20,330 nt of DNA, from NCBI GenBank assembly GCA_020540725.1, contig JAJBSL010000038.1, forward strand, positions 1-20,330, given 5' to 3'. Made by a program: the position numbers and the translations under genes. Each line of letters opens with the position of its first letter. Within the stretch, counting starts at the first letter, position 1. Under the pieces are notes generated by a model, which did no database searches, was not told the origin of the DNA, and worked only from the letters and a program-made list of their open reading frames with translations. Of this stretch, positions 1-5,944 are shown piece after piece. The stretch is from Lachnospiraceae bacterium EP-SM-12S-S03. Its GTDB lineage: Bacteria; Bacillota; Clostridia; Lachnospirales; Lachnospiraceae.

Positions 1-71
1 CCGTGTGAGGGAGAACCTCATGCACGGTTTGATGAGGGGAAAGAGGGCAGAAGCCCTCTAACCTACTCTAC
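1..71 (+). mobile_element. Group II intron, 3' end only (domains V and VI)
   Basis: Bases 1-27 fold as the upper part of a group II intron domain V: CCGTG pairs with CACGG, TGAGG pairs with CCTCA, with a two-base TG bulge on the 3' side. The catalytic triad side of domain V lies before the window. Domain VI follows: AGAGGGC (42-48) pairs with GCCCTCT (53-59) around an AGAA loop, and A60/A61 is the likely branch-point adenosine. The intron would end at about 71 (CCTACTCTAC). The match to bacterial domain V/VI consensus is strong by eye. The exact splice site is inferred and could be off by a few bases. The intron body and any reverse transcriptase lie upstream of the window. Confidence 0.8.
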
Positions 72-155
72 ATAGGAGATCAGATATTAACAGTACCGCG
101 TGTACGCGGTGATTTTGCAGTGATACAATCTTTTGGTTTGAATGTAAAAATTTGA
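72..155 (+). pseudogene. Probable 3' exon: C-terminal tail of the intron-interrupted gene
   Basis: Immediately after the inferred intron end one frame is open for 27 codons and stops with TGA at 153-155. It ends in the protein-like stretch VRGDFAVIQSFGLNVKI, with no start codon and no ribosome binding site of its own. I read it as the last part of a gene whose main body lies beyond the intron, outside the window. I do not recognise the family. An open frame this short could arise by chance, so the call rests on its position flush with the intron and on the protein-like composition. It is listed as a broken fragment because only the tail is visible; after splicing the gene could be functional. 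Confidence 0.4.
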
Positions 156-217
156 GAGGAATGACAAGAAAGTGCCATTACATAGACAAGTTTTTGGAAG
201 AAATATATAAGGATACT

Positions 218-226
218 TGTTATAAT
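218..226 (+). promoter_or_regulatory. Candidate extended -10 promoter upstream of the DUF4867 gene
   Basis: TGTTATAAT is a TGn-extended -10 element, 47 bases before the ATG at 273. No good -35 hexamer is visible at normal spacing, which extended -10 promoters tolerate. It would allow the sugar genes to be transcribed independently of the interrupted gene upstream. Confidence 0.45.
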
Positions 227-272
227 AATAAAAAATAGTGCGAAACAAATAAAGAGCAAGAGGAAAAAGAAA

Positions 273-890
273 ATGGAGATTCAAAAAGTAACAGATATTT
301 CTTTTCAGAAATATGGTAAGTTAGTTCGAGAGATGGATTGCTCGAAACTTTTGAAAGAGATGAAACATACGCCAATGCCAAATGATGTGACGTATGTACC
401 ATCTATGAAAAGACTGGAAGACCTTGAGGTGGCAGAAGAATTCCAAAATCGCATGTATGGGGGACTTCCAATACAGATTGGATACTGCAATGGACATAAT
501 GAAACATTGAATGCTGTGGAATATCACAGATGTTCAGAAGTTGATGTGGCAGTAGACGATATCATTTTATTGCTTGGAAGGCAGCAGGATATCAAAGAGG
601 ATTTTACATATGACACTTCTTTAATGGAAGCGTTTTATGTGCCGGCAGGAACAGCAGTAGAGCTTTACGCAACAACGCTTCATTATGCGCCGTGTGGAGT
701 AAAGGGGAATGGGTTCCGGTGCGTGATCATACTTCCAAGGGATACAAATACAGAAATCACATTTTCGTTAGCCGGAAAGGACGAAGATATTCTTATGGCA
801 GCGAAAAATAAGTGGTTGATTGCTCATGAAGAAGCAAAAATTGAAGGTGCCTTTTGCGGATTAAGAGGAGAAAATATTACACTCAAATAA
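273..890 (+). CDS. DUF4867 family, cupin-like protein
   Basis: This 205-residue soluble protein has no signal peptide or membrane segment. I recognise it as the DUF4867 family, known to me mainly from Clostridia beside L-fucose/L-arabinose isomerase genes. A cupin-like core is suggested by GHNETLN (74-80), VEYHRCSE (82-89) and VPAGTAVELY (123-132) followed by H137 in TLHYAP; the histidines and glutamates could form a metal site. The start is supported by AGAGG ahead of the ATG. It lies 18 bp before the isomerase gene, so the two are almost certainly co-transcribed. A role as sugar mutarotase or auxiliary isomerase would fit, but that is inference. The family call is fairly sure; the activity is unknown. 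Confidence 0.75.
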   Translation: MEIQKVTDISFQKYGKLVREMDCSKLLKEMKHTPMPNDVTYVPSMKRLEDLEVAEEFQNRMYGGLPIQIGYCNGHNETLNAVEYHRCSEVDVAVDDIILLLGRQQDIKEDFTYDTSLMEAFYVPAGTAVELYATTLHYAPCGVKGNGFRCVIILPRDTNTEITFSLAGKDEDILMAAKNKWLIAHEEAKIEGAFCGLRGENITLK

Positions 891-908
891 GTTTAGGAGG
901 ATGAGACT

Positions 909-2390
909 ATGAACAATATGCCAAAATTAAAAATCGGTGTGGTAGCGGTGAGCCGAGACTGTTTCCCGGAAAGCTTATCTGTGTCACGTAGAGAAGCACT
1001 TATGAAAGCTTATGTAGAGAAATACGGTGATGCAGAGATCTATGAATGTCCAATCTGTATTGTGGAGAGTGAAATTCATATGGTACAGGCTTTGGAAGAC
1101 ATTAAAAAAGCAGGTTGTAATGCGCTGGTTGTATATCTTGGAAATTTTGGACCGGAGATTTCCGAGACATTACTTGCCAAACATTTTGACGGACCGAAAA
1201 TGTTCATTGCGGCAGCGGAAGAACGGGGAGACAATCTTCTACAGGGGCGTGGAGATGCATACTGCGGTATGTTGAATGCAAGTTATAATTTGAAACTTCG
1301 TAATGTAAAAGCATATATTCCGGAATATCCGGTTGGAACTGCAGAAGAGTGCGCAGATATGATCAAAGAATTTGTTCCGATTGCAAGAGCGGTTATCGGA
1401 CTTCATAGTTTGAAAATCATTAGTTTCGGACCACGCCCGCTTAATTTCCTTGCATGTAACGCTCCGATTCAGCAACTTTACAATTTAGGTGTTGAAATTG
1501 AAGAAAACTCAGAACTGGATCTTTTTGAAGCATTCAACAAACATGCAGGAGATGAAAGAATTCCTTCTATTGTAAAAGAAATGGAGAAGGAGTTAGGGGA
1601 AGGAAATAAGAAACCGGAAATTCTTGCAAAACTTGCACAGTATGAGTTGACATTAAAAGACTGGGTGAATGAGCATAGAGGGTATCGAGAATATGTAGCA
1701 ATCGCAGGAAAATGCTGGCCGGCATTCCAGACGCAGTTTGGATTTGTTCCGTGTTACGTGAACAGCCGTCTTGCAGCACAGGGAATTCCGGTATCTTGTG
1801 AAGTGGACATTTACGGAGCATTAAGTGAGTTTATTGGAACGGTTGTCAGCGAGGATGTAGTAACACTTCTGGATATCAATAATACAGTGCCAGAAGATCT
1901 GTATGCGGAGGATATAGAAGGAAAATTTGATTATACATTGAAAGATACGTTTATGGGATTCCATTGTGGGAATACTGCTTCCAAGAAGTTATCATTCTGT
2001 GAGATGAAATATCAAATGATCATGGCAAGAGCGCTTCCGGAGGAGGTAACACAAGGAACATTAGAAGGAGACATTGTTCCTGGAGATATTACATTCTTCA
2101 GATTGCAGAGTACGGCAGATTGTAAACTACGGGCATATATTGCGCAGGGGGAAGTGCTTCCGGTTGCAACCCGTTCGTTTGGTTCCATTGGAATTTTTGC
2201 AATTCCGGAAATGGGTAGATTCTACCGTCATGTATTGATTGAAAAGAATTTCCCGCATCATGGAGCGGTTGCATTTGGAAAATATGGAAAGGCATTATTT
2301 GAAGTATTCAAATATATCGGAGTTCCGGTGGAAGAAATCGGGTATAATCAGCCGAAAGGCGTACGTTATTTGACAGAAAATCCGTGGTAA
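909..2390 (+). CDS. L-fucose/L-arabinose isomerase family protein
   Basis: This 493-residue cytoplasmic protein belongs to the FucI/AraA ketol-isomerase superfamily, which interconverts aldoses and ketoses with a divalent metal, usually Mn2+. The probable metal ligands are E298 (in CEVDIYG) and D322 (in LLDINNT), spaced 24 residues apart as I recall for E. coli FucI; H450/H451 in FPHHGAVAFG may supply the histidine. The protein is shorter than classical FucI (about 590 residues). The start is supported by TAGGAGG before the ATG at 909. It follows the DUF4867 gene, and xylulokinase lies downstream beyond the IS110 insertion, so the original unit was probably an isomerase-kinase pathway feeding pentulose phosphate. 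Substrate could be D-arabinose, L-arabinose, L-fucose or another aldose; sequence alone does not decide. Confidence 0.8.
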   Translation: MNNMPKLKIGVVAVSRDCFPESLSVSRREALMKAYVEKYGDAEIYECPICIVESEIHMVQALEDIKKAGCNALVVYLGNFGPEISETLLAKHFDGPKMFIAAAEERGDNLLQGRGDAYCGMLNASYNLKLRNVKAYIPEYPVGTAEECADMIKEFVPIARAVIGLHSLKIISFGPRPLNFLACNAPIQQLYNLGVEIEENSELDLFEAFNKHAGDERIPSIVKEMEKELGEGNKKPEILAKLAQYELTLKDWVNEHRGYREYVAIAGKCWPAFQTQFGFVPCYVNSRLAAQGIPVSCEVDIYGALSEFIGTVVSEDVVTLLDINNTVPEDLYAEDIEGKFDYTLKDTFMGFHCGNTASKKLSFCEMKYQMIMARALPEEVTQGTLEGDIVPGDITFFRLQSTADCKLRAYIAQGEVLPVATRSFGSIGIFAIPEMGRFYRHVLIEKNFPHHGAVAFGKYGKALFEVFKYIGVPVEEIGYNQPKGVRYLTENPW

Positions 2391-2435
2391 TTATTGGGGA
2401 CGTAGTTAAATGTAGTTTTACTACGTCCCCAATAA
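2391..2435 (+). terminator. Perfect 16-bp hairpin directly after the isomerase gene
   Basis: TTATTGGGGACGTAGT (2391-2406) is an exact inverted repeat of ACTACGTCCCCAATAA (2420-2435) with a 13-base loop, starting at the base after the stop codon. No T-run follows, so it may be an mRNA-stabilising or weakly terminating hairpin rather than a classical terminator. It is also the outer arm of the larger REP-like element. Confidence 0.55.
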
Positions 2436-2533
2436 AGAATTGCTGTGTCCCTTTTTGTAAATAGCCCTGTCCCCTAAAAAAATAGCATCAAAATCAAGTC
2501 GAAATATAGAAATAATAGAGTAAATATTTGAAG

Positions 2534-2599
2534 GGGACACCACAAATTGTAAAAAGGGACACACCATTTTAAAGTTAGGGACATACCATTTTTGAGTTT
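2534..2599. repeat. Three 22-bp degenerate tandem units
   Basis: Units start with GGGACA at 2534, 2556 and 2578, exactly 22 bp apart. The second and third are nearly identical (GGGACAcACCATTTT and GGGACAtACCATTTT, both followed shortly by AGTT). The first shares only the head and an A/T-rich tail. They form the right half of the palindromic element. Confidence 0.6.
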
Positions 2600-2633
2600 T
2601 ACTACGTCCCTAATAAAAAGTCTAACTATTAAA

Positions 2634-2639
2634 AGTCAA
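2634..2639 (-). promoter_or_regulatory. -35 half of the IS110 circle-junction promoter
   Basis: On the minus strand TTGACT lies 13 bases inside the inferred right end. In the excised circle it would be followed by TTTAATAGTTAGACTCG (17 bases, including the CT core) and then TATTAT from the left end. In the integrated copy it faces out of the element with no -10 at the proper distance. Confidence 0.6.
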
Positions 2640-2718
2640 GGTTAAAATGAAGATTTTTTGAGTAAATTGCAGAAATGCTTTTCAGATATATTTGAACCTT
2701 GAAAACTGCATGACAATA

Positions 2719-2740
2719 AGAGCATCTTTGCAGGTGCTCT
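2719..2740 (-). terminator. Hairpin downstream of the IS110 transposase
   Basis: AGAGCA (2719-2724) pairs with TGCTCT (2735-2740) 24 bases past the transposase stop. On the minus strand it is followed only by TATTGT, so termination would be weak. A four-base T-run would follow it on neither strand, although four A bases lie at 2741-2744. Confidence 0.35.
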
Positions 2741-2763
2741 AAAAGGAGATATGAAGTTAAATT

Positions 2764-3939
2764 TTATGCTGCTCTATGATAAAGCTGCCCTGACTTTTCT
2801 AGTTGGTAAATAACCCTGACCAGTTTCTTGGCAGCATGGGATATGGCAACATTATAGTGTTTGCCTTCGGAACGCTTCTTTGCAAGATAAGCAGAGAACT
2901 GATTATCCCAAATGCAGACAAATTTTGTCGCATTAAACAGCGCATAGCGGAGGTAACGGGAACCACGCTTTTCCATGTGAGAATAACAGCCGTCAAGCTG
3001 ACCTGATTGGTAAGTAGAGGGAGAAAGTCCTGCATAGGCAAGTATCTTGTCAGGGGAACTAAAACGGTTGAAGTCGCCAATCTCAGCAATGATCATCGCA
3101 CCCATTCGGTAATTGATACCGGGGATGGAAAGAATTGGAGAGCGGATTTCGTCCATAATGGATTTAATGGAGCATTCTATTTCATCAATCTCAGAAGTTA
3201 ATTCCTGAATAAGCCGAATTGTGTGCTTTAGTTCAAGAGATTTTGCAGGCATATTTGAACCGATGGAATGTTTGGCGGCATTTCGGATTTCTATGGCTTT
3301 TTCCTTATTGTAGTGTCCCTTAGAAGCATTCGCCAGCAGATTTGTGAGGCGAGTCAGATGGCATGAAGCAATCTGAGCAGAAGAAGGAAACTCGGCTAAG
3401 AGTGCGTATATAGAAACCATGTGAAGACTAGGAACAAGTTTTTCCAGTTCAGGGAAAAGGATGTTAACAAGGCGTGAGATAGAAGTTTTCAGTTTTGCTC
3501 GTTCTTGTACTTTATCAAACCTGTATCTGGTTAATGACTTAAGCTCTTCGTTGTGATAAGATGTGTTTGAGTAGGACTGTAAGTTTACTCCAGACATCAT
3601 CATAAGAGCAATCGTATGGGCATCCACTTTATCGGTTTTTGTCTGTCTAAGGCTAAGACTTTTACGAAACAGATTGGTATGCAAAGGGTTGATGACAAAG
3701 GTGGGGAGACCTTTATCAATGAGAAAACCTAACAGATTGTAATTGTAGTGTCCGGTAGCTTCCAGTCCTACTTTTACGTTAGAAAAATCATTTGTTAAGG
3801 AAGAAATCTTTTGAAAGAGGTCATGGAAACCATCCGCATTGTTTGGAATAGTAAATGCGTTAAAAAGCACTTCTCCTTCTGAGTTTGTGATAAAACAATC
3901 GTGTTTGTCTTTTGCAACATCAATACCAATATAAATCAT
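2764..3939 (-). CDS. IS110-family DEDD transposase (bridge-RNA-guided recombinase)
   Basis: This 391-residue protein has the two IS110 domains. The N-terminal RuvC-like DEDD domain shows D7 in IGIDVAKDKHD, E60 in VGLEATGHY, and D103 and D106 in KTDKVDAHTIA. A coiled-coil linker covers roughly 140-265. The C-terminal Transposase_20 domain contains SIPGINYRMG (271-280) and AYAGLSPSTYQSG (301-313), where S312 is the likely nucleophilic serine. The length suits the family. The start is supported by AAAGGAG just before the ATG. Known members such as IS621 use a structured RNA from the element's own non-coding end to recognise donor and target DNA, and the leader upstream of this gene fits that. 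There is no frameshift or missing catalytic residue. Confidence 0.93.
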   Translation of the reverse strand: MIYIGIDVAKDKHDCFITNSEGEVLFNAFTIPNNADGFHDLFQKISSLTNDFSNVKVGLEATGHYNYNLLGFLIDKGLPTFVINPLHTNLFRKSLSLRQTKTDKVDAHTIALMMMSGVNLQSYSNTSYHNEELKSLTRYRFDKVQERAKLKTSISRLVNILFPELEKLVPSLHMVSIYALLAEFPSSAQIASCHLTRLTNLLANASKGHYNKEKAIEIRNAAKHSIGSNMPAKSLELKHTIRLIQELTSEIDEIECSIKSIMDEIRSPILSIPGINYRMGAMIIAEIGDFNRFSSPDKILAYAGLSPSTYQSGQLDGCYSHMEKRGSRYLRYALFNATKFVCIWDNQFSAYLAKKRSEGKHYNVAISHAAKKLVRVIYQLEKSGQLYHRAA

Positions 3940-4004
3940 GGCAAATCTCCTTTGAATATATTTGACACTGTTTTAGAACCACAGTTGCTCTTCGCAGTTG
4001 TGAA

Positions 4005-4039
4005 CTCGTTCTAAATAAACCGTCATGCGGTATCTAACT
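4005..4039 (-). other. Predicted donor-binding loop of the bridge RNA
   Basis: In the RNA sense, AGTTAGA (4039-4033) is identical to the last seven bases of the inferred right end (2627-2621). ACGAG (4009-4005) is complementary to CTCGT, the CT core plus the first three bases of the inferred left end. They flank a short hairpin, as left and right donor guides should. One flaw: the two bases after AGTTAGA are TA, not the core CT. Confidence 0.6.
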
Positions 4040-4061
4040 GATTAACAATCAAGCAAAGAGA

Positions 4062-4120
4062 CTGTGGCTGGACACTTTCTGAAACCATCAAAGTGGTAGA
4101 GAGGAAACACCAGTCCACAG
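4062..4120 (-). other. Predicted target-binding loop of the bridge RNA
   Basis: The closing stem is CTGTGG/CCACAG. On its 5' side the RNA reads TTTCCTCTCT (4107-4098), identical to the minus-strand flank at 4238-4229 including the CT core. On the 3' side AAAG can pair with CTTT, the core plus the first two bases of the right flank. The inner stem CACTTT/AAAGTG (4073-4095) would compete with this last pairing. Confidence 0.6.
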
Positions 4121-4219
4121 CATCTTATATATCATAACCATACCTGTAGAAAAGGTAAAGAATGGTTATGATGGAAATAGCATACAGACCTTGGAGAGGG
4201 TCTATAAATACTACTACTT

Positions 4220-4225
4220 TATAAT
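4220..4225 (+). promoter_or_regulatory. Outward-facing -10 inside the IS110 end, ahead of xylulokinase
   Basis: TATAAT on the plus strand sits 18 bases before the xylulokinase ATG. No good -35 is found 16-18 bp upstream. If used, transcription would start close to the ribosome binding site and leave a very short leader. It could partly restore expression of the kinase cut off by the insertion. Confidence 0.3.
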
Positions 4226-4226
4226 A
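4221..4226 (-). promoter_or_regulatory. -10 half of the IS110 circle-junction promoter
   Basis: TATTAT on the minus strand begins three bases inside the inferred left end. With the TTGACT of the right end it forms a promoter with an exact 17-bp spacer only when the ends are joined, which would drive the bridge RNA and transposase from the circle. Confidence 0.6.
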
Positions 4227-4243
4227 CGAGAGAGGAAATAAAT

Positions 4244-5701
4244 ATGTTATATATCGGTGTAGATTTAGGAACGTCAGCTGTAAAGTTGCTTTTGATGAAT
4301 GAAAAGGGAGATATAAAGAAAATTGTTTCAAAAGAATATCCAATTTCTTTTCCGCATCCGGGGTGGTCAGAACAAAATCCGGAAGATTGGTTTGAGAAAT
4401 CTATGGAAGGAATCAAGGAGCTGACGGCAGAATGTGATAAAACACAGATTGCAGGAATCAGTTTTGGTGGACAGATGCATGGCTTGGTAGTTCTTGATGA
4501 GGAAGATCAAGTGATTCGTCCTGCAATTCTTTGGAATGATGGACGAACAGAGAAAGAAACGGATTACTTAAATGAAGTGATTGGAAAAGAAAAGTTATCT
4601 ACATATACAGCCAATATTGCATTTGCAGGATTTACGGCGCCTAAGATACTTTGGATGAAAGAAAATGAACCGGAAAATTTTGCAAAAATTTGTAAAATTA
4701 TGCTTCCGAAGGATTACCTTGCCTATCGCTTATCCGGACAATTCTGTACAGATGTGTCGGATGCATCGGGAATGCTTCTGATGGATGTGAAGCACAAATG
4801 TTGGTCAAAAGAGATGCTGGAGATTTGTGGAATTAAGGAAACACAGCTTCCGAAGTTATATGAAAGTTATGAAGTGGTTGGAACTTTAAGAAAAGAAATT
4901 GCAGAGAAGCTTATGATGCCGGGATCGGTCAAAATTATTGCCGGCGCAGGAGACAATGCTGCGGCAGCGGTAGGTACCGGTACGGTGGGAGACGGAATGT
5001 GTAATATTTCTTTGGGAACTTCCGGTACGATTTTTATTTCCAGCAATACGTTTGGAGTGGATGAACACAATGCACTACATTCGTTTGCACATGCAGACGG
5101 ACATTATCATCTGATGGGATGTATGTTAAGTGCGGCTTCCTGCAATAAGTGGTGGTCAGAAGAAATTTTAAAAACAAAAGATTACCAAAAAGAGCAGGAA
5201 GGCATCACGAAGCTAGGAGAAAATTCGGTGTTCTACCTTCCGTATTTGATGGGAGAAAGATCTCCTCACAATGATCCGAATGCGAGGGCTATGTTTATCG
5301 GGATGTCCATGGACACAACAAGAGAAGAAATGACGCAGGCTGTGTTGGAAGGAGTTGCATTTGGACTTCGGGATTCTCTGGAAGTTGCAAGAAGTCTTGG
5401 TATAAAAATCGAGAGAACAAAAATCTGTGGTGGCGGAGCAAAAAGTTCGCTTTGGAAGAAGATTATTGCAAATGTGATGAATCTGAAAGTGGATGTTTTG
5501 GAAAATGAAGAAGGACCGGCTATGGGAGGCGCAATTCTTGCGGCAGTAGGCTGTGGAGAATATCCGGATGTAGAGACCGCAGCGAAGCGGTTAGTCAAGG
5601 TGGCAAGTACGGTAGAACCGGAAAAAGAGCTGGTCGGAAAATATGAAGAAAGATACAGAAAGTTTAAAAATATTTATCCGGTTGTAAAACAATTATTTTA
5701 A
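4244..5701 (+). CDS. xylB: Xylulokinase (FGGY carbohydrate kinase)
   Basis: This 485-residue protein phosphorylates D-xylulose to D-xylulose 5-phosphate with ATP. It has the two-domain FGGY/ASKHA fold: N-terminal GVDLGTSAVK (5-14) with D7, the FGGY substrate region GGQMHGLV (75-82), GAGDNAAAA (234-242) with the probable catalytic base D237, and the C-terminal nucleotide loop CGGGAKSSLW. Length and motifs match XylB better than ribulokinase or glycerol kinase. The start is supported by AGAGG, eight bases before the ATG. That site comes from the original target DNA, because the IS110 element ends at its edge. The gene presumably followed the isomerase directly before the insertion; its present transcription is uncertain. 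A related ketopentose such as D-ribulose remains possible as substrate. Confidence 0.88.
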   Translation: MLYIGVDLGTSAVKLLLMNEKGDIKKIVSKEYPISFPHPGWSEQNPEDWFEKSMEGIKELTAECDKTQIAGISFGGQMHGLVVLDEEDQVIRPAILWNDGRTEKETDYLNEVIGKEKLSTYTANIAFAGFTAPKILWMKENEPENFAKICKIMLPKDYLAYRLSGQFCTDVSDASGMLLMDVKHKCWSKEMLEICGIKETQLPKLYESYEVVGTLRKEIAEKLMMPGSVKIIAGAGDNAAAAVGTGTVGDGMCNISLGTSGTIFISSNTFGVDEHNALHSFAHADGHYHLMGCMLSAASCNKWWSEEILKTKDYQKEQEGITKLGENSVFYLPYLMGERSPHNDPNARAMFIGMSMDTTREEMTQAVLEGVAFGLRDSLEVARSLGIKIERTKICGGGAKSSLWKKIIANVMNLKVDVLENEEGPAMGGAILAAVGCGEYPDVETAAKRLVKVASTVEPEKELVGKYEERYRKFKNIYPVVKQLF

Positions 5702-5722
5702 AAAATTAAAAATAAGAAAAAG

Positions 5723-5775
5723 AATAGCGGTTAATTCATAATACTATTAAAAATATGAATTGGTCGCTATTTTTG
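5723..5775 (+). terminator. Rho-independent terminator after xylulokinase
   Basis: AATAGCG (5723-5729) pairs with CGCTATT (5765-5771), and inside it AATTCATA pairs with TATGAATT. The 3' arm runs into TTTTT. The stop codon ends 21 bases upstream, so this closes the sugar cluster. Confidence 0.85.
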
Positions 5776-5799
5776 TAATATAAAGACATACATTTGAAA

Positions 5800-5815
5800 C
5801 CATACATTTGTATGG
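5800..5815. repeat. Inverted repeat CCATAC/GTATGG
   Basis: This is a six-bp palindrome around a four-base centre, in an A/T-rich gap of about 215 bases between the xylulokinase terminator and the next gene. It contains ATACATT; a related ACATACATTT stands at 5787-5796. It is a possible distal operator. Confidence 0.35.
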
Positions 5816-5822
5816 ATTAAAA

Positions 5823-5848
5823 AAACACATCGTCCAATTAATGTGTTT
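5823..5848. repeat. Inverted repeat AAACACAT/ATGTGTTT
   Basis: This is a perfect eight-bp inverted repeat with a ten-base centre (CGTCCAATTA), about 145 bases before the start of the EIIC-like gene. No T-run follows, so it is more likely a protein-binding site or mRNA hairpin than a terminator. The binding protein is unknown. Confidence 0.35.
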
Positions 5849-5925
5849 AATGAACAAAAAAGTTAGAAATTATTGTAAAAAATATACAAAATTAACAAAT
5901 AAAATTGTAAAAATAGCATATTTAC

Positions 5926-5944
5926 AATGTACGTACATTATAAT
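5926..5944 (+). promoter_or_regulatory. Candidate promoter with a palindromic operator for the EIIC-like operon
   Basis: AATGTACGTACATT (5926-5939) is a perfect 14-bp palindrome whose last base is the first of a TATAAT -10 (5939-5944), 47 bases before the ATG. It would cover the spacer of that promoter, an expected place for a repressor. A clear -35 hexamer is missing, so the promoter would be weak or activator dependent. The nearest candidate regulator is the GntR/UTRA protein encoded at the end of the same cluster. Confidence 0.5.

Larger units (their letters stand above)
2391..2616. repeat. Nested palindromic REP/BIME-like element
   Basis: This 226-bp stretch holds eight GGGAC/GTCCC cores in both orientations. 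Besides the 16-bp hairpin at its left end, GTGTCCCTTTTT (2445-2456) pairs with AAAAAGGGACAC (2551-2562) over 12 bp, and TGTCCCCT (2468-2475) pairs with AGGGGACA (2532-2539) over 8 bp. The outermost left arm (2391-2406) is also an inverted repeat of 2601-2616 with one G/A difference. No coding frame is evident. GGGGAC palindromes of this kind resemble REP sequences mobilised by REP-associated tyrosine (Y1/RAYT) transposases; no such transposase is in the window. Confidence 0.65.
3970..4214 (-). ncRNA. Candidate IS110 bridge RNA
   Basis: The 300-bp leader before the transposase has no gene but is full of paired arms. In the RNA's 5'-3' order (descending coordinates): a small hairpin AGACC/GGTCT (4186-4203); an 11-bp stem ATCATAACCAT/ATGGTTATGAT (4131-4172), possibly the 5' stem-loop; a target-loop candidate closed by CTGTGG/CCACAG (4062-4120); a donor-loop candidate (about 4005-4050) with an ACCG/CGGT inner hairpin; and a hairpin TTTAGAAC/GTTCTAAA (3972-4015). 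Transcription would start near 4214 from TATTAT at 4226-4221, paired with the -35 of the circle junction. The 5' and 3' limits are estimates, and the RNA would be longer than the roughly 180 nt of IS621. Confidence 0.7.
2621..4228 (-). mobile_element. IS110-family insertion sequence, apparently complete
   Basis: The element is read on the minus strand. It consists of a left end with a long structured leader (4228 down to 3940), the transposase gene (3939-2764) and a right end (2763-2621). I place the ends so that each junction carries a CT core: minus-strand TTTCCTCT-CT-CGTATTAT on the left and AGTTAGA-CT-TTTTATT on the right. Without the element the plus strand would read CCCTAATAAAA-AG-AGAGG, which closes to a normal gap carrying the xylulokinase ribosome binding site. 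As is usual for IS110, there are no terminal inverted repeats and no long target duplication. The length is 1608 bp plus the core. The transposase is intact, so the copy may be active. Confidence 0.8.

Noticed and set aside
2534..2599. The 22-bp tandem units as a CRISPR fragment.
   Set aside because: The units abut with no spacers of constant length, are degenerate, and no cas gene is present.
3956..3965. ATATATTTGA occurs at 2686-2695 and 3956-3965, flanking the transposase, as possible element ends.
   Set aside because: These positions would cut off the structured leader and leave the junctions without a shared CT core; A/T-rich 10-mers recur by chance. The ends at 2621 and 4228 explain more.
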